Part shown: positions 1 to 11,700 of the stretch, piece after piece
Numbering within the stretch: the stretch's first letter is position 1
Layout: the number at the start of each line of letters is the position of its first letter
From: Muscardinus avellanarius
Lineage: Eukaryota > Chordata > Mammalia > Rodentia > Gliridae
Direction of reading: 5' to 3'
DNA: 64,000 nt
Assembly (NCBI GenBank): GCA_963383645.1
Contig: OY726571.1
Span: 25,598,616 to 25,662,615 of the forward strand
Program-made: the position numbers and the translations under genes
Notes under the pieces: model-generated
What the model saw: the letters and a program-made list of their open reading frames with translations, nothing else
Databases searched by the model: none
Told to the model about the DNA's origin: nothing

Positions 1-354
1 AGGATCTCCCCCAAGAAGAAAGAAGGAGTTTGGCTCAGTGACAGGCTCAAGGCCAGGGCTTAGAGGTTTATGGGGGGGAACAGCTTGTCCTAGGTACTGT
101 GTGTGGCTGTGTTTTAAAGCCAATTATACCTGGCCACTTTGACAAGCAGTCATATTTAGGGAACACTAGCTGATTGTGTGAGTCCAACCAGCTGTCATCC
201 TGGACGTCCACGTGCTCAGTGCTACCCTGCCGCCTGCACAGGGTTCTATAACAGCAAAGGGCATCCTTACAGCAGGGCAAGGGCTCACTGAAGCCCACCA
301 GAGCCAGTTTCAACACTGGACCCATCTAGAAGTGATGACTAAAACCAGAACCTG

Positions 355-440
355 CAGACTGTGGATGAAGCTCAGTGGTAGAGTGTCTGCTTGGCACTAT
401 GAGACCCTAAATTCAATCCTCAGCATCACAGAACAACAAC
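355..440 (+). mobile_element. ID-type SINE, diverged
   Basis: The tRNA-like core GAAGCTCAGTGGTAGAGTG and the B-box-like ATTCAATCCTCAGC mark a free-standing ID element with no B1 head. An imperfect A/C-rich tail follows. It is clearly mutated, so it is older than the B1-dID copies nearby. Confidence 0.7.
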
Positions 441-772
441 TAAACCAGAACCTGTTAGTGGATCAGTCAGTTCTTTCTACACTGAAACCCAAACAAGACT
501 ACTCCCTTTAAATAAAGTTCCCAAAGTTCGTGATCCACTTTTGGGGGATGAGGGGATTCCCTAAGAAGAAGATAACTGAATTGCCCACAACTTGGAAAAA
601 TGGAGGCTTGAGCAAGTACTTGCAACAATGAAGAGAGATGCCCAAGTTATGAATCCAAACAGATTGAATGGGCTAGTTTGTCATGAATCTCTAAGAGCTG
701 AATTGTGCCAAATTTGACTATTGAACTCTGTGTGTGTGTGTTACATGTATTGCATAATCTTAGTAAAACAGC

Positions 773-852
773 GGTGCTGGGCATTGAACCTAAGGCCTCC
801 CTCATGCTAAGCATGCAATGCTTGCTATCACTGTCCTACACCTTCAGCCCAG
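773..852 (-). mobile_element. ID-type SINE (antisense)
   Basis: GGTGCTGGGCATTGAACC followed by a degenerate CTACACCTTCAGCCC is the reverse complement of an ID element, including the CATGCTAAGCATGC stretch present in full-length ID but lost in B1-dID. It abuts a younger SINE immediately downstream. Confidence 0.65.
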
Positions 853-856
853 GACT

Positions 857-1049
857 CTTTTTTTTTTTTTTTGGTACTGGAGTTTCTGGAAACCCTTCTA
901 CCTCCGGGCTACACTCCCAGACCTATTTTATATTTTTTATTTAGAAACAGGGTCTCTTAAGCCAGCAAGGCTGGCTTCGAACCCGCGTAATCCTTCTGTC
1001 TTCACCTCCCAAGCGCAGGGATTACAAGCATGCGCCACCACCCCAGGCC
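857..1049 (-). mobile_element. B1-dID SINE, subfamily B
   Basis: A poly-T run (tail of the minus-strand copy) is followed by GGTACTGGAG, the subfamily-B signature CAGGGTCTCTTAAGCCAGC, and the complementary B1 head ending in ACCACCCCAGGCC. It is full length. Confidence 0.85.
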
Positions 1050-1608
1050 CTTTTTTTTTTTATTTTTTTAAACAAACTAAACATCTAAAAAAATTGGATT
1101 CCAAACAACCCTTGGAAAATGCTTCTTAAATGACAAAATTCGAGGTGCTCAGTAACTGTTGAGTGAATGGGTTTCTGGCTTATCACTGTTTGAGCAGTTA
1201 CTGAAAATGAACAGCCGTTTCTTTTGCACAATTCATACTTTACAGTGTTAGAGCAGGTGTCTGCAGAAGGTCCAGGGAGTGTGAGAAAAATAATGGCTGG
1301 GAATTCTTGAGCAGGTCTGGTAGCCCGTCTTCAGATGTAAGTGGTAAATGACACTTCATCTGTAAGTCAAGGGAAATTCATGTTTTTCCCAACTCCAACT
1401 AACGAGAATAGGGTGTAGCAGTAGCAGGCCATCTCAAATCATGCCTGCTGAACCACTATCCCACCCAGCTCCCCCTTGCCCAGTTTGAAGATGATGTGCT
1501 ACACATTTAATAACCTGCATGACTGCAAACCTCTTATTAAAAATGTATGTCATTAATTAGTATTTAAATTAAAAATTGAAGCACTTCTTTCCTGTTTTCT
1601 AACTAAAA

Positions 1609-1660
1609 TTATATATATACACACCATATATATATATATACACACACACATACACACACA

Positions 1661-1702
<42 letters not shown>
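1609..1702. repeat. (AT)n/(AC)n compound microsatellite
   Basis: Alternating AT and AC dinucleotide runs, with an uninterrupted (AT) block at the right end. No SINE precedes it, so it is not a SINE tail. Confidence 0.9.
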
Positions 1703-1706
<4 letters not shown>

Positions 1707-3506
1707 AAAATTATATGCAATGTAGCTTGTAAGGCAAAATGTTCATGAGATCATTCTAAATAATTTCTAAGTTATTACTGATTTTTTACACATTACTATT
1801 GTGAGCTTATGTTTGGTAAGTTTTCATCAAACTAACTGCTGCTTGTCTCTAAGCTACAGTTTTATAGAAAGAAATTCACCAAACCCTTCCAATGACTATT
1901 CTGTTAGATTGATGGTCATTAGGTCTGGGACTAGGCACTTGCTTCAGCAAGAGTGTGACTTGGTAGGCTGGCTGCTGTTCACATTTTGGGTGCTAGTGCT
2001 TCTCAGTAGCCTGTACCTGGAGGGCTTTCACCATCAACTACATTGCTGCCAGCCTGGCTTGCCCCACTCCTACCAGCCCTAGGCTCCTACCTCCTGAGCA
2101 GTAAGCAGCCGCTACGTTGGTCTCAGCTACCACCTTGGCCTGCTCCTCTCACATTCTGAGGTAGATGGACAGTACCAAGTCCCTTTGTTGCCTACACATT
2201 GACCACTGGATGGTTTTGTTTGATGGCATGTGGTCTAGCATAAGGTATTTACCAACCATCAATGCAGTATTTCTGCATGTTAGCTTGTAACACCACCAAG
2301 GCAGTGTGTATTAGCTGAATATCAGCCATGGCTTATCTCCTCTGAGTAGTTTAGAAAGTCTCAAAGTCTTCTCCCATGACTAGAACAAAGCCACCAATGA
2401 TATTTTCTTCTATGTCATGATTTATACCATTTCATCTTCTCTCACCCTCAGGAAATGACTCCCATATTTATGTGTTGATACCTAGAAGCAGCTACTTGTT
2501 TTTGCTTTACTTCTTAACGTCACTCAAGTGATGTTGTCCTTACTGATCTCTAGATCTGAGCTGAAGTAGGAGAAAATTCCCTCCATTGGCATGAGCACCC
2601 AATGGCTGAGAGGCAAGGATGCCTCGTTCTCTTAGTGACTTCTTTCTACACTCTCAGCTGACTGTTGCCCACCTTTCACCATCTTCTGGGTTAAGACGAT
2701 ATTTCACACTTTATTCCCTGGGTAATTTTTCCTGCAATAGCTTGGGAACTTAAGAATATGCCTTTTATTCTCAGTGGCTTAGAAGAATTATTGTCAATAT
2801 GGCTGGGTGTTAGAAGCAGCCAGCTGAATGAAGCAGCATGAAGATAAGAAACCCCACAGGTGAGTCAGATTTGTATCCACGGTTGAGAATCTTAGGCTTG
2901 GGGGGTCTCTTTGGGATTTTAAGCAAATACCTAATCTTCTCCTCCATCTTTCAGCCCCCTTTCTAGATCTATATATACACTCAATGGCATTCTCTCAGGA
3001 AAGTCATATACAACCTACGTGTTTGCTTTGGGACTCCTGCCGCTCTGTGAGTTGCTCCTGTGGGCACGGTGCACAATTTCTTTTAGGTTAATTCCATAAG
3101 TTGCATTTCAAAAAATAAATAAATAACCTGACATTACAAGAAAACCACTTTTAGTTACTCCGTTTCCTGGAGCCTACAGCTGGCAAAGTGCCTAGGACAA
3201 GATGTATTCAACTCGAGTCAAAGCAGAGTTGTTAAAAGAGAAGCAGATGGCCCACCTAAGGTGAAAAAAATGACTTTCTTGTGGGGAAAGGTGGGTGGTT
3301 TATTCACCTCTCCTCTAAGAAGGTGGGAATGCATGGAGGCAAAAATAAATAGAACGCATTACAAATGTATTCCACAGATGAGCAGAATAATTGTTGCTGA
3401 GCAAGGCTACGGGAGGCATCTTTCTGCTTCTGGGTAGGCTGGAGGAACTTGGCATACATGTTAAATGCTCTCAAAACTTGAAAATGGTTCCCTCAGAAGA
3501 ACTAAT
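1703..3506. other. Unique-looking DNA with no recognisable gene
   Basis: I see no SINE, L1 or LTR hallmark and no open frame of convincing length. The longest forward frame (1801-2082, 93 codons) resembles no protein family I know. Older diverged repeats could be hidden here. Confidence 0.5.
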
Positions 3507-3517
3507 AAGAACCAACA

Positions 3518-3779
3518 TGCCATGGGCATGGTGGCGCACGCTTGTAATCCCAACATTTGGGAGTCTGAGACCGGAGGATCACGGTTTGAGGACAGCTTCA
3601 GCTACAGAGTGAGGTCCTTTGCAACTCAGTGAGACCCTGTTGCAAAATAAATAAAAAATAGGGCTGGAGATGTAGCTTGAAGGTAGAATGCTCCTTGGTT
3701 CCATCCCAGTACCACAAAAAAAAAAAAAGAAAAAGAAAAAGAAAAAGAAAAAAAGAAAGAAAGAAAAGAAAAGAAAAGA
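3518..3779 (+). mobile_element. B1-dID SINE, subfamily A, with A-rich tail
   Basis: The full head-to-tail element (GGGCATGGTGGCGCACGC ... CCCAGTACC) ends in an (AAAAG)n-type tail. It is flanked by the direct repeat AAGAACCAACA at 3507-3517 and 3780-3790, so the tail tract belongs to the insertion. Confidence 0.9.
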
Positions 3780-3942
3780 AAGAACCAACACACAGTTAAA
3801 CAGACCAACCACCAATGAGCCTTTCTGAGGTAGCAAAGAGCTGAAAGGACTGGAGATACTTACAATGAGCCACTATAGGCTCAGGAAAGTGACAGGATGT
3901 GTAACAAAGCAGGAAGAATTTTTCTCTGTCTGAAGAAAAATG

Positions 3943-4056
3943 GGATTGGTATGGGGGGAGGCGCAGGATTGGTATGGGAGGAGGCACAGGATTGGTATGG
4001 GGGAGGCGCAGGATTGGTATGGGGGAGGCGCAGGATTGGTATGGGGGAGGCGCAGG
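3943..4056 (+). repeat. 22-bp minisatellite, five units
   Basis: Five tandem copies of a unit GGATTGGTATGGGGGAGGCG + CA. The first two units are 23 bp long and the last three are identical 22-mers. The G-rich strand is the plus strand. The array lies in otherwise unique DNA and is not a SINE tail. Confidence 0.95.
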
Positions 4057-4545
4057 CGTTAGATGATCTGCATTCGTCTGGGAAAGAGATGAAGAGGCAG
4101 CGTGAATTTCCTGCTGATTATTGACCGCTTTCCAAATCGGAGAGATACTTTTCCCGAGTTGTGTTCGGATTACCTGGAAAGCACATTTCACTCAGAAGAC
4201 TTTTCCAATCCGTGGATTAAACACTCCCTAAGATCACACAATTCATTTGCCCTGCATCCTTGCTCCCAGCAACTTTCGGATTGTGAACTTGTCCTCCAGG
4301 TATCGCTAATGGTAGGATGTTAAGGAAACGAGTTTGGAGGTCACCAGAAAGGTATGTTGTACACTTGTTCTGCATAAATATGAATTTTGTTTGATATGTC
4401 AATCTCTTAAGGGTTTGATTAGCATGGGTTAGGCCCACAATCTAATCACCCAGCAACATAGAATCTACTCTTTACACTTGTAGCACTCCTCTGTACTGCC
4501 ACCCTGTGAGTGTCCATCCACCTGTCCCAAGTCTTCTGCCCTCGC

Positions 4546-4547
4546 TG

Positions 4548-4580
<33 letters not shown>

Positions 4581-4781
4581 TTCAGGTCTGGGGATGGAAC
4601 ACAGGGGCATTCGACCTCCAAGCTACACTCCATGCCCTATTTTTTATTCTTTATTTTGAAACCAGGTCTCAGTGAGTTGCAGAGGACCTCACTAAGTAGC
4701 TGAGGCTGTCCACGAACTGCGATCCTCCGGTCTCAGCCTCCCGAGTGATGGGATTACAAGCGTGCACCACCACGCCCGGCT
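4546..4781 (-). mobile_element. B1-dID SINE, subfamily A, with (CT)n at its tail side
   Basis: A (CT)n block and poly-T precede GGGGATGGAACACAGGGGCA, and the element ends with the complement of the B1 start (CACCACGCCCGGC). TGTCTCTCT-like sequence on both sides is a probable short target duplication. Confidence 0.85.
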
Positions 4782-5157
4782 GGTGTCTCTCTTAAATGCA
4801 ACACAAACCACCGCAGGAAGTCTTCTCCCTACTGACATCCTTAAAGTCAGCAGAGGATAATTCTAAATGGTCTTCTCTGTAGTGCATTCTGGTGTCTTAC
4901 AGCCCCGAACCTTAGGAAACAAGTTCTATTTCACATACGATGACCATAGAGTTTCATCAAGTAGAAAACTGACAGCTTCCTACAGTGGTCTTTGCTGTCC
5001 TCTTTATCTTGAGGGGGTGAGCTGAGAGGAGGTCACAAGAGGATGCCCCTAACATCCCTAAGCAAGGATCGGGAAAGGAACGGTTATCCTACCACGCACA
5101 GTTCTTACCAAGAGCCTCTTGTGCCCTTTGGTAATATAACTTGAAAAGAGAATCATA

Positions 5158-5375
5158 GCTGGGCAGTGATGGTGCACACCTACAATCCCAGTACTTGGGA
5201 GGCTAAGACAAGAGGATTGTAGGTTTGAGGCCAGCCTCAGCAACTTAGCAAAGCCCTTAGTTACTTAAACTGAGATCTTGTTTCAAAATTTTTAAAAAAG
5301 GGTGAGGGTGGGAAGAGGAAGTACATCTTAGAGATAGAATGTCCCTGGGTCCCATCTCCAGTACCACCACCACCA
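5158..5375 (+). mobile_element. B1-dID SINE, subfamily A
   Basis: AGCTGGGCAGTGATGGTGCA through to CATCTCCAGTACC, followed by CCA/AAG-rich tail sequence. AGAATCAT before and GAATCAT after are a possible short duplication. Confidence 0.85.
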
Positions 5376-5458
5376 AAAAAAGAAGAAGAAAAAAAAGGAA
5401 TCATTTAGGTTAAATGAGGCAGGGTATTCTCACAAGAATAGAATTAGATTGGTACAAA

Positions 5459-5565
5459 ATAGGGCTAGTGGTGTAGCTGGGAGGTAGGATGCTCCTGGAT
5501 TCAATCCCCAGTACTGAAAACAAAAACAAAAAACAAAACAAAAACAAACAAACAAACAAAAACAC
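5459..5565 (+). mobile_element. Truncated B1-dID: ID half only, A/C-rich tail
   Basis: It starts at TAGGGCTAGTGGTGTAGCTG with no B1 head and ends TTCAATCCCCAGTACTG plus a (CAAAA)n tail. It is either a 5'-truncated SINE or a free dID unit. Confidence 0.75.
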
Positions 5566-5798
5566 TTCAAGTACTTACATTTAGTTGTCACCTTTCCAGG
5601 CGCTAAGTGGCAGACATCACGCACCCTGCAGGCAGACAGTACGTATAGTTTGCTCTAATACATTTTCCCATTGGTATTTTGGCGACCAATTTTTGCCTAT
5701 CTGCAGAAAGAGATGGAAGAAGCCCAACTCTAGAAATTATCTACCAGCCTCAAATGCAAGAAACTGTCCTGTATTCTTTGAAAAAAAAAAGGAATTGT

Positions 5799-5990
5799 CA
5801 GGCAGGCATGGTGGCACACGCTTGTAATCTCAGCATGTGGGAGGCTGAGACAGGAGGATCACGGTTCGCAGACAGCCCCAGCTACTTAGTGAAGACCCTT
5901 TGCAACTCAGTGAGACTAAAGAATAAAGAATAAAAATTGGCCTGGGGGTGTCGCTCGGAGGTAGAATGCCCCTGGGTTTCATTTCCTTTT
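5799..5990 (+). mobile_element. B1-dID SINE, subfamily A
   Basis: Head AGGCAGGCATGGTGGCACAC and tail-side ID half CGCTCGGAGGTAGAATGCCC are both present. The 3' end is cut short after the B-box-like GGGTTTCATT and has no A tail. Confidence 0.85.
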
Positions 5991-6565
5991 GAGTGTAAAA
6001 TAGAAGCATAAATATTATGTAGTGTATTCATTTCTCATTTTCTCAATTTGGAGAGTGGGCAGGACTAATAATACTGATGATCGTAAAGATCCTCTCAAAA
6101 CAGTCACTTTGTAAACAAAATTAGATATGCATCTGCTGCAGCTGAGATTTATGAAGGTTCTGTGGGGTGGCAAGATGGGATTTGCAATGTTGGATGTTTA
6201 TTGCTCTCAGGGCTGTGGGCAATCTCTTATGAAGCAAGGTTTCAGTTGGGTCAGGATTGAGTAATTAGAACAGAGATGCATTGTGAAACTCCTTCTTCCT
6301 CTTTATTTCCTGTGGACCAGTGAGTATCCTGTCTCAAGCTATACACCAGTTTCAAAGATTTAATTTTGGAGTGTCTTACATTTACTGCAGAAAAAAAAGT
6401 GGTCATAGGTAATCATGGAGATTATATCTGTGTATGTGCAGATACTGAATTTGTCTGACATATTCACACAAGAATATCCTCCTAGACTTTTCTTTAAAGG
6501 GAGAGAGAATTAGCATTTATTAATTACTAATTATGTAGCTACACCACTTTTATTTTTCATGGCAC

Positions 6566-6768
6566 TTTTTTTTTTTTTTTTTTTTTTTTTTGGTGGTACT
6601 GGGGTTCCTGGAAGCCCTTCTCCCTCCGGGTTACACTCCCGGACCTTTTTATTTACTTATTTGGAAACAGGGTCTCTTAAGCCAGCGCGGCTGAATACAA
6701 ACCTGCGCAATCCTCCTGTCTCTGCCTCCCAAGCACGGGGATTACAAGCGTGCGCCACCATGCTCGGC
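6566..6768 (-). mobile_element. B1-dID SINE, subfamily B
   Basis: A clean poly-T run leads into GGTGGTACTGGGGTTCCTGG. The diagnostic GTCTCTTAAGCCAGC is present. CATGGCAC occurs on both sides (from 6559 and from 6768) as a short target duplication. It looks young. Confidence 0.9.
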
Positions 6769-6899
6769 ATGGCACATTTTTTCAAATAGGTAGTTTTCCT
6801 TCTAATATGGATGGGGATAGAAGTTCCAAAGGATTAACTTGTTCAAGGAAGCAGTGAACCTTAGAAGCCTGAAACAAGTTCTTTTCCAGTTGATTTTAT

Positions 6900-7012
6900 G
6901 TAAGAGTAGCAAGGTGATGATACTGGAGAACTGGGTTGTAGGATTCAGACTCAGGCCTGTCTGACCTCAATTCCAGTGCTCCTTCCACTGGGCCAGGTTG
7001 CCGCACTAACAC
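6900..7012 (+). repeat. MIR-like ancient SINE remnant
   Basis: GGATTCAGACTCAGGCCTGTCTGACCTC... followed by CTCCTTCCACTGGGCCA follows the 3' half of the MIR consensus as I remember it. It is strongly diverged, as expected for a mammal-wide repeat. Confidence 0.5.
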
Positions 7013-7650
7013 ACAAGGGCCTAGACAAAGGCCACAGGATTTTCAGGTGCCGCAGATAAAATCATGTGTAAGAAAACATTCAGCTCAACCGAGCCCATGA
7101 GAGTCGCAGCTGACACACAGTTAACCTGTACCCTCTTTGAATGAGAACAAGAAGTATTTGTTTTTCAAACCATGCGGCTGATTGTCATACCAGAGCACCT
7201 CCGTGCTCTCCACAGCAGGCCAGTCTCCAGGGGAGTCTCTTTTATGACCAACATTTGCACACCAGGGGGTAATCTCAGACAGAAAAAGGCAGAAACCCGC
7301 TGGTCTCTACTCTGTGGATGAGCAGTACAGGGATGACAAGAAAAGCAGGACTGCGGCACAGAGCCATCTTCCACTCTCTGCCCTGTTTATCTACAAGTCA
7401 TCTTCTGTGATAAGCTGTCCTACTGGAAGCTTCTTTATTTCCAAGATCTAAAGAGTCTAGTGCTTTGCTTCTAAGTTTCCAAGTTTCTAGAGAGTCTAGT
7501 GCTGCAACAGCTAACCACTTCTGTGGTCACTCCTGTTACGCCAGCGGGCCAGCGTATGTGGATTCTGGCCCATTGTAAGCACCCCTTGAACAATATCCAC
7601 ACCTTGCCAATCCTTCTTAGCTTAGATATATTATCAAAAAGCACTGCTCT

Positions 7651-7857
7651 AAGCCGGGTCTGGTGCCACACACCTGTAATCCCAGCATTCGGGAGACTGA
7701 GACAGGAGGATCGCAGTTTGTGGACAGCTTCAGCTACTTAGTGAGGCCCTCTGCAACTCAGTGAGACCCTGTCTCAAAATAAAGAATAAAAAATAGGGCT
7801 GGGGGTGTGGCTTGGAGGTAGAATGCCCCTGGGTTCCATCCCCAGTACCTCAAAGAG
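7651..7857 (+). mobile_element. B1-dID SINE, subfamily A, with target duplication
   Basis: A complete element flanked by AAAAAGCACTGCTCT at 7636-7650 and AAAAAGCACTGTTCT at 7858-7872 (15 bp, one difference). The boundaries are therefore exact. Confidence 0.93.
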
Positions 7858-8526
7858 AAAAAGCACTGTTCTGGTTATCTCATAAGCACTGCTCTGATTA
7901 CCTCCTTTATCACTCCTGCTGTAAAGGAGAGAAATTTTCAAATTCAAAGTCAAACCCTAGGAATTATCTGGAATCAGTCACCAGCCTCTGGGGCCCTCTA
8001 CTCACGCCTAAGACTGGATGCCATTTCTTGAGAATGGTGGTTTATATTAGATGCAAGTTCTGCTTTATAACAACATTATAGGAAAAAGGTTAAAAGAAAA
8101 AAAAAAGTCTTGAACTCCAAATTTCACCACCAAGAAAGCTGCATCTTTTTACATTAAGTTGTTGTCTAGCGCCACCTGGTGTTAAAACTAAACAGCCGCT
8201 CTAGAAAAAAAATAAGGTCCTACAGTAAACATTTTATCCCAAATTGAAGATGTTTAGCACTGGAAGGAACCTTCATATCATTTAGACTACTGCCTTATTT
8301 GATAGATTAGTAATTTATTCAGGATTTGGAGTCAGAACTCAATCCATATTTCTCCAATTCCAGGCTTCTTCAGTTTTTCGATGTGTCCCGATTGTCTCCT
8401 AAACCTCCAAAGAAATTAGGACAGACTGATGCCACCTGTGGAAAAAGACCTTTGTCCTTACTCCTGTTTCATAGCTGAACAAAGCAGGATTTAGTGGCCT
8501 GCAACTTATCCTGGACCTGCAGCCAC

Positions 8527-8528
<2 letters not shown>

Positions 8529-8576
<48 letters not shown>

Positions 8577-8781
8577 GCTGGGGATTGAAACCAGGGGCAT
8601 TCTACCTCCAAGCTACACCCCTAGCTCTATTTTATTATTACTTTTTGTTTGTTTGTTTTGAAACAAGGTCTTGCTAGTTTTCTCAGTGTCACTACTTGCT
8701 GAGGTTGTCCTTAAACCTGTGATCTTCCTGTCTCAGACTCCCAAGTACCGGCATTACAGGCATGTGCCACCACACCCGGCT
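8529..8781 (-). mobile_element. B1-dID SINE, subfamily A, with (TG)n at its tail end
   Basis: An uninterrupted (TG)n stretch lies where the poly-T tail should be, followed by GCTGGGGATTGAAACCAGGG. The head ends CACCACACCCGGC. A GTTT block inside the element is an extra small expansion at the internal A-rich linker. Confidence 0.88.
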
Positions 8782-8984
8782 TCATGTCTGTGTTTATACA
8801 AGGAGCTATGCACTCTAGATGTTTCTTGATCAGTATAGATTGCCACATTAACAATTTGGTTGTAGCAGTTGGCATAGTTTCTGAAAATTAAAGATAATGA
8901 GTAATGCATTAAGGTTATATTGTATTATTTATTCACAATTATTAATTCACTACTTACCCTTATGGTACACTTCTATGTAGGCAA

Positions 8985-9310
8985 AAATACACTTCCCTGC
9001 CCCCACTGACTTTGGGTTGGCTAGTCCCACTGCCTGTGGTCAATAGAATGTGATGAGATTTGATGTGTGCCACGTGTGAGCACGAGGTTTAAATTGTGTG
9101 GCTTGATTAGGCTGCTTCAGCCTTGACCTTCTGCATGAGAACAGCATGCATTGAAGAGTCACCATTCCTAAGCCCTGGCTCCTGGAACGAGATGACACAT
9201 GTCACCATGCTGAACCCAGCCAAGCTGAGTCCATCAGAGTCACAGCTGACCTGCAGTCAACATGCCTGCTCATGAAATATGAGCAAGAAATATTTGCTGT
9301 TTTTAACATT
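8985..9310 (+). mobile_element. MaLR (MLT1-like) LTR fragment
   Basis: The run TGACTTTGGGTTGGC ... CAATAGAATGTGATGAGATT ... CACGTGTGAGCACGAGG ... CAGCCAAGCTGAGTCC ... TGAAATATGAGCAAGAAATA follows the internal order of ancient ERVL-MaLR LTRs. No internal retroviral gene is present. The exact subfamily cannot be given from sight. Confidence 0.45.
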
Positions 9311-9316
9311 TCCCAG

Positions 9317-9763
9317 TTCTTTCTTCCTTCTTCCTTCCTTCCTTCCTTCCTTCCTTCCTTTCTTTCTTTCTTTCTTTCTTTCTCTTTCTTTCTTTCTTTC
9401 TTTCTTTCCTTCTCTTCCTTCCTTTCTCTCTCCTTCCTTCCTTCCTTCCTTCCTTCCTTCCTTCCTTCCTTCCTTCCTCTCTCTCTTTCTCTTTTTCCCC
9501 CTTCCTTCCTTCCTCCCTTCCTCCCTCCCTCTCTTTCTTTCTTTCTTTCTTTCATCTTTTTGTTTTCGGTACTGGGGATGGACCCAGGGGCATTCTACCT
9601 CTGAGCTACACCCCTAGCCCTATTTTGTATTCTTTATTTTGAAACAGGGTCTCACTGAGTTTCAAAGGGCCTCACTAAATAGTTGAGGCTGTCCTCAAAC
9701 CGTGATCCTCCTGTCTCAGCTTCCCAAATGCTGGGATTACAAGTGTGCACCACCACGCCCGGC
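9317..9763 (-). mobile_element. B1-dID SINE, subfamily A, with a giant polypyrimidine tail
   Basis: The element body (CGGTACTGGGGATGGACCCA ... CACCACGCCCGGC) is preceded by 237 consecutive pyrimidines (9317-9553) made of CTTT, CTTC and CT blocks. The tract sits where the A-tail belongs and CAGTT(C/A)TTTC occurs outside both ends, so it is an expanded tail rather than a separate repeat. Confidence 0.88.
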
Positions 9764-9798
9764 TCAGTTATTTCCTTTTTTAAAAAAAAGAATTTTTA

Positions 9799-9976
9799 AG
9801 CTGTGCATGTGGTGCATACCTGTAATCCCAGTGACTCAGGAGGCTGAGGCAACAAGATTGAAATTTTGAGACCAGCCTGGGCAACTTAACAAGACTCTCT
9901 CTCAAAATAAAATACAACAAGAGGCTGGGGATGTCGGTCATGGTAAAGTAGCCCTGGGTCAAGTCCCCAGTACTGC
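9799..9976 (+). mobile_element. B1-dID SINE, older diverged copy
   Basis: It contains GCATACCTGTAATCCCAG, the B1-like GAGACCAGCCTGGGCAACTT and an ID half ending CCCCAGTACTGC. The B1 portion is closer to the generic 7SL consensus than in the young copies. Confidence 0.8.
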
Positions 9977-9989
9977 AAAAATATATTTT

Positions 9990-10585
9990 TTCTTTTTAAT
10001 ATTTAAATATTTAATTATGGTAAAAAATACAGACCAAAATATATTATTTAATCATTTTAAGTGTATCTTGGTGGCATTAAGTCCATTCATGTTGTTCAAC
10101 CATCACAGCTATCCATCTCTATAACATTTCATCTCGTGAAACTGAAACTCTGTATGCATTAGACAACCACTCCCTATCCCCCCTTGCCTCTAGCCCCTGG
10201 AAAACACCATTTTCCTTTCTGTCCCTAGAAATGTGGCTCTTCTAGATACTTGATATCAACGGCATCGTGCAGTATTGGTCTTTCTGTGACGGCATTGCTT
10301 CATTTGGTAGGAAGTCCTCAAAGTTCATCCATACTGTAACATCTGCCAGAACTCACTTCCTTTTTTGAGGCAGAAGAATATTCCTCTGTACATGCATGCT
10401 GCGTTTTGTGTGTCCGTTCATCCGGTGATGGACACTAGGGTTGCTTCCAGCTCTTGGCAGTTGTGGAGAATGCTTCTATAAACATGAGTGCACCAACATT
10501 TTTTTCAAGTTCATGTTTTCGGTTCTTTGGAGTGTATACTCAGGGGCAGAATTGCTGGATCAAATGTAATCCTACTTCCAGGTGT
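9990..10585 (-). mobile_element. Ancient L1 3'-end fragment (antisense)
   Basis: Antisense landmarks of an old mammalian L1 occur in order: AGTTCATCCATACTGTAACA, ATTCCTCTGTACATGCATGC (a mutated 'ATTCCATTGTGTAT' block), GATGGACACTAGGGTTGCTT, and GGGGCAGAATTGCTGGATCA. All frames are broken. Confidence 0.75.
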
Positions 10586-11140
10586 TTTTGTGCATTATAA
10601 TTATACATCACATTAGGATACAGAGTGATAGAAACACATATGCCCCCAAATCTTGGAGCACTTTCCTCCAAGTCCCGCTCCCCTGCCTTCCCTCCCAGTG
10701 TACATCTTTGAGGTCGGGATTAGTAATTTTGTACATATACATGGCATTATTTCAGCTGTTAGGCCCTTAACATCTTCATCCTCCCTTCCTCTTTCCCTAA
10801 ACCCCCTCAATGTTTCTACCCGGAGTTACCCTTATTTCTGTATTTCTCTTTAGTTTCCACGTATAAGAGAAAACATACATCTATTTGTTTTGGGGGGGAC
10901 TAATCTTATTTAGTATAATAGTCTCAAGTTCCATCCATTTTTCTGCTAATGACATGGTTTTATTTTTCTTTACGGCTGAGCAAAATGCATAGTGTGTTTC
11001 TGCCAAACTCACTGGTCCACTTATCTGTTGATGGACACCATGCTGTTGTCCCTAACAGCCATGTCATTTGACATTCCCAAGAGCAGTGCACATGGATTCC
11101 AGTCTGACCGCATCCTCGCCCACACTAGTTATTTTTTTTA
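10586..11140 (-). mobile_element. Sciurid-type L1 3'UTR and ORF2 C-terminal relic (antisense)
   Basis: It begins with GCATTATAATTATACATCAC, runs through a C-rich tract (complement of the G-rich L1 3'UTR), then CACGTATAAGAGAAAACATA and GTTGATGGACACCATGCTG. It is a younger L1 than the fragment to its left, and the two lie head to tail. Confidence 0.75.
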
Positions 11141-11379
11141 TTTATTTATTTTTTAATAGAAATCATCCCAAATGGGCGAGAGGTGATAGCTCATTGTGGC
11201 TTTGGATAAATATTTGTTTCTTCAGCCAGGGTGAATTTGGATTGTTTGTTGCTGCAAGAAAAGCTGACAAGTAGGATTTGAACAGGTCTCAGCCTTTTCA
11301 AAACTCTGAAAAAGAGCCTGGCTTCCCGGAGGATGTCTGACTTAACTAATTTGAGAACCTCCTAAGCATTAGGTCTAAG

Positions 11380-11700
11380 TCGTTGAGGTGCTTCCCTCCT
11401 TCAAGATTTACTTAATCCCACTCTCGCTGTCTGGGTCCTGGGCATCTCATTCCATCCTGAAACCTGCTTCTCTGACTCTGCTTCTTCCATACTTTTGATT
11501 CCCTTTATCTTGCCCCCCCCCTCTTTCCTTAAAACCACTTCTAAAATACGACACAATACACTTATTTATAACGGTTACAGTTTCAATGCCTCCCTGGCTG
11601 AATTTAAAAGGAAAAAAAGGGCTTTTGTCCATTTTGTTTACTGTCATCCCTTAAACAGAGTCTGGCACATAGTAGGTGCTAAAAATGTTAAATGAATAAA
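11380..11700 (+). repeat. L2-like ancient LINE remnant
   Basis: The end CAGAGTCTGGCACATAGTAG + GTGCTAAAAATGTTAAATGA matches the widespread L2/MIR 3' motif 'GGCACATAGTAGGTGCTCAATAAAT'. The upstream extent is uncertain because divergence is high. Confidence 0.45.

Noticed and set aside
3897..4191. Pro/Tyr/Gln-Ser repeat protein frame
   Set aside because: Produced by the 22/23-bp minisatellite. The frame shifts between 22- and 23-bp units.
9202..9617. Lys/Arg/Glu-rich and Phe/Leu/Ser-rich frames
   Set aside because: Translations of the CTTT/CTTC tract with SINE sequence at one end.
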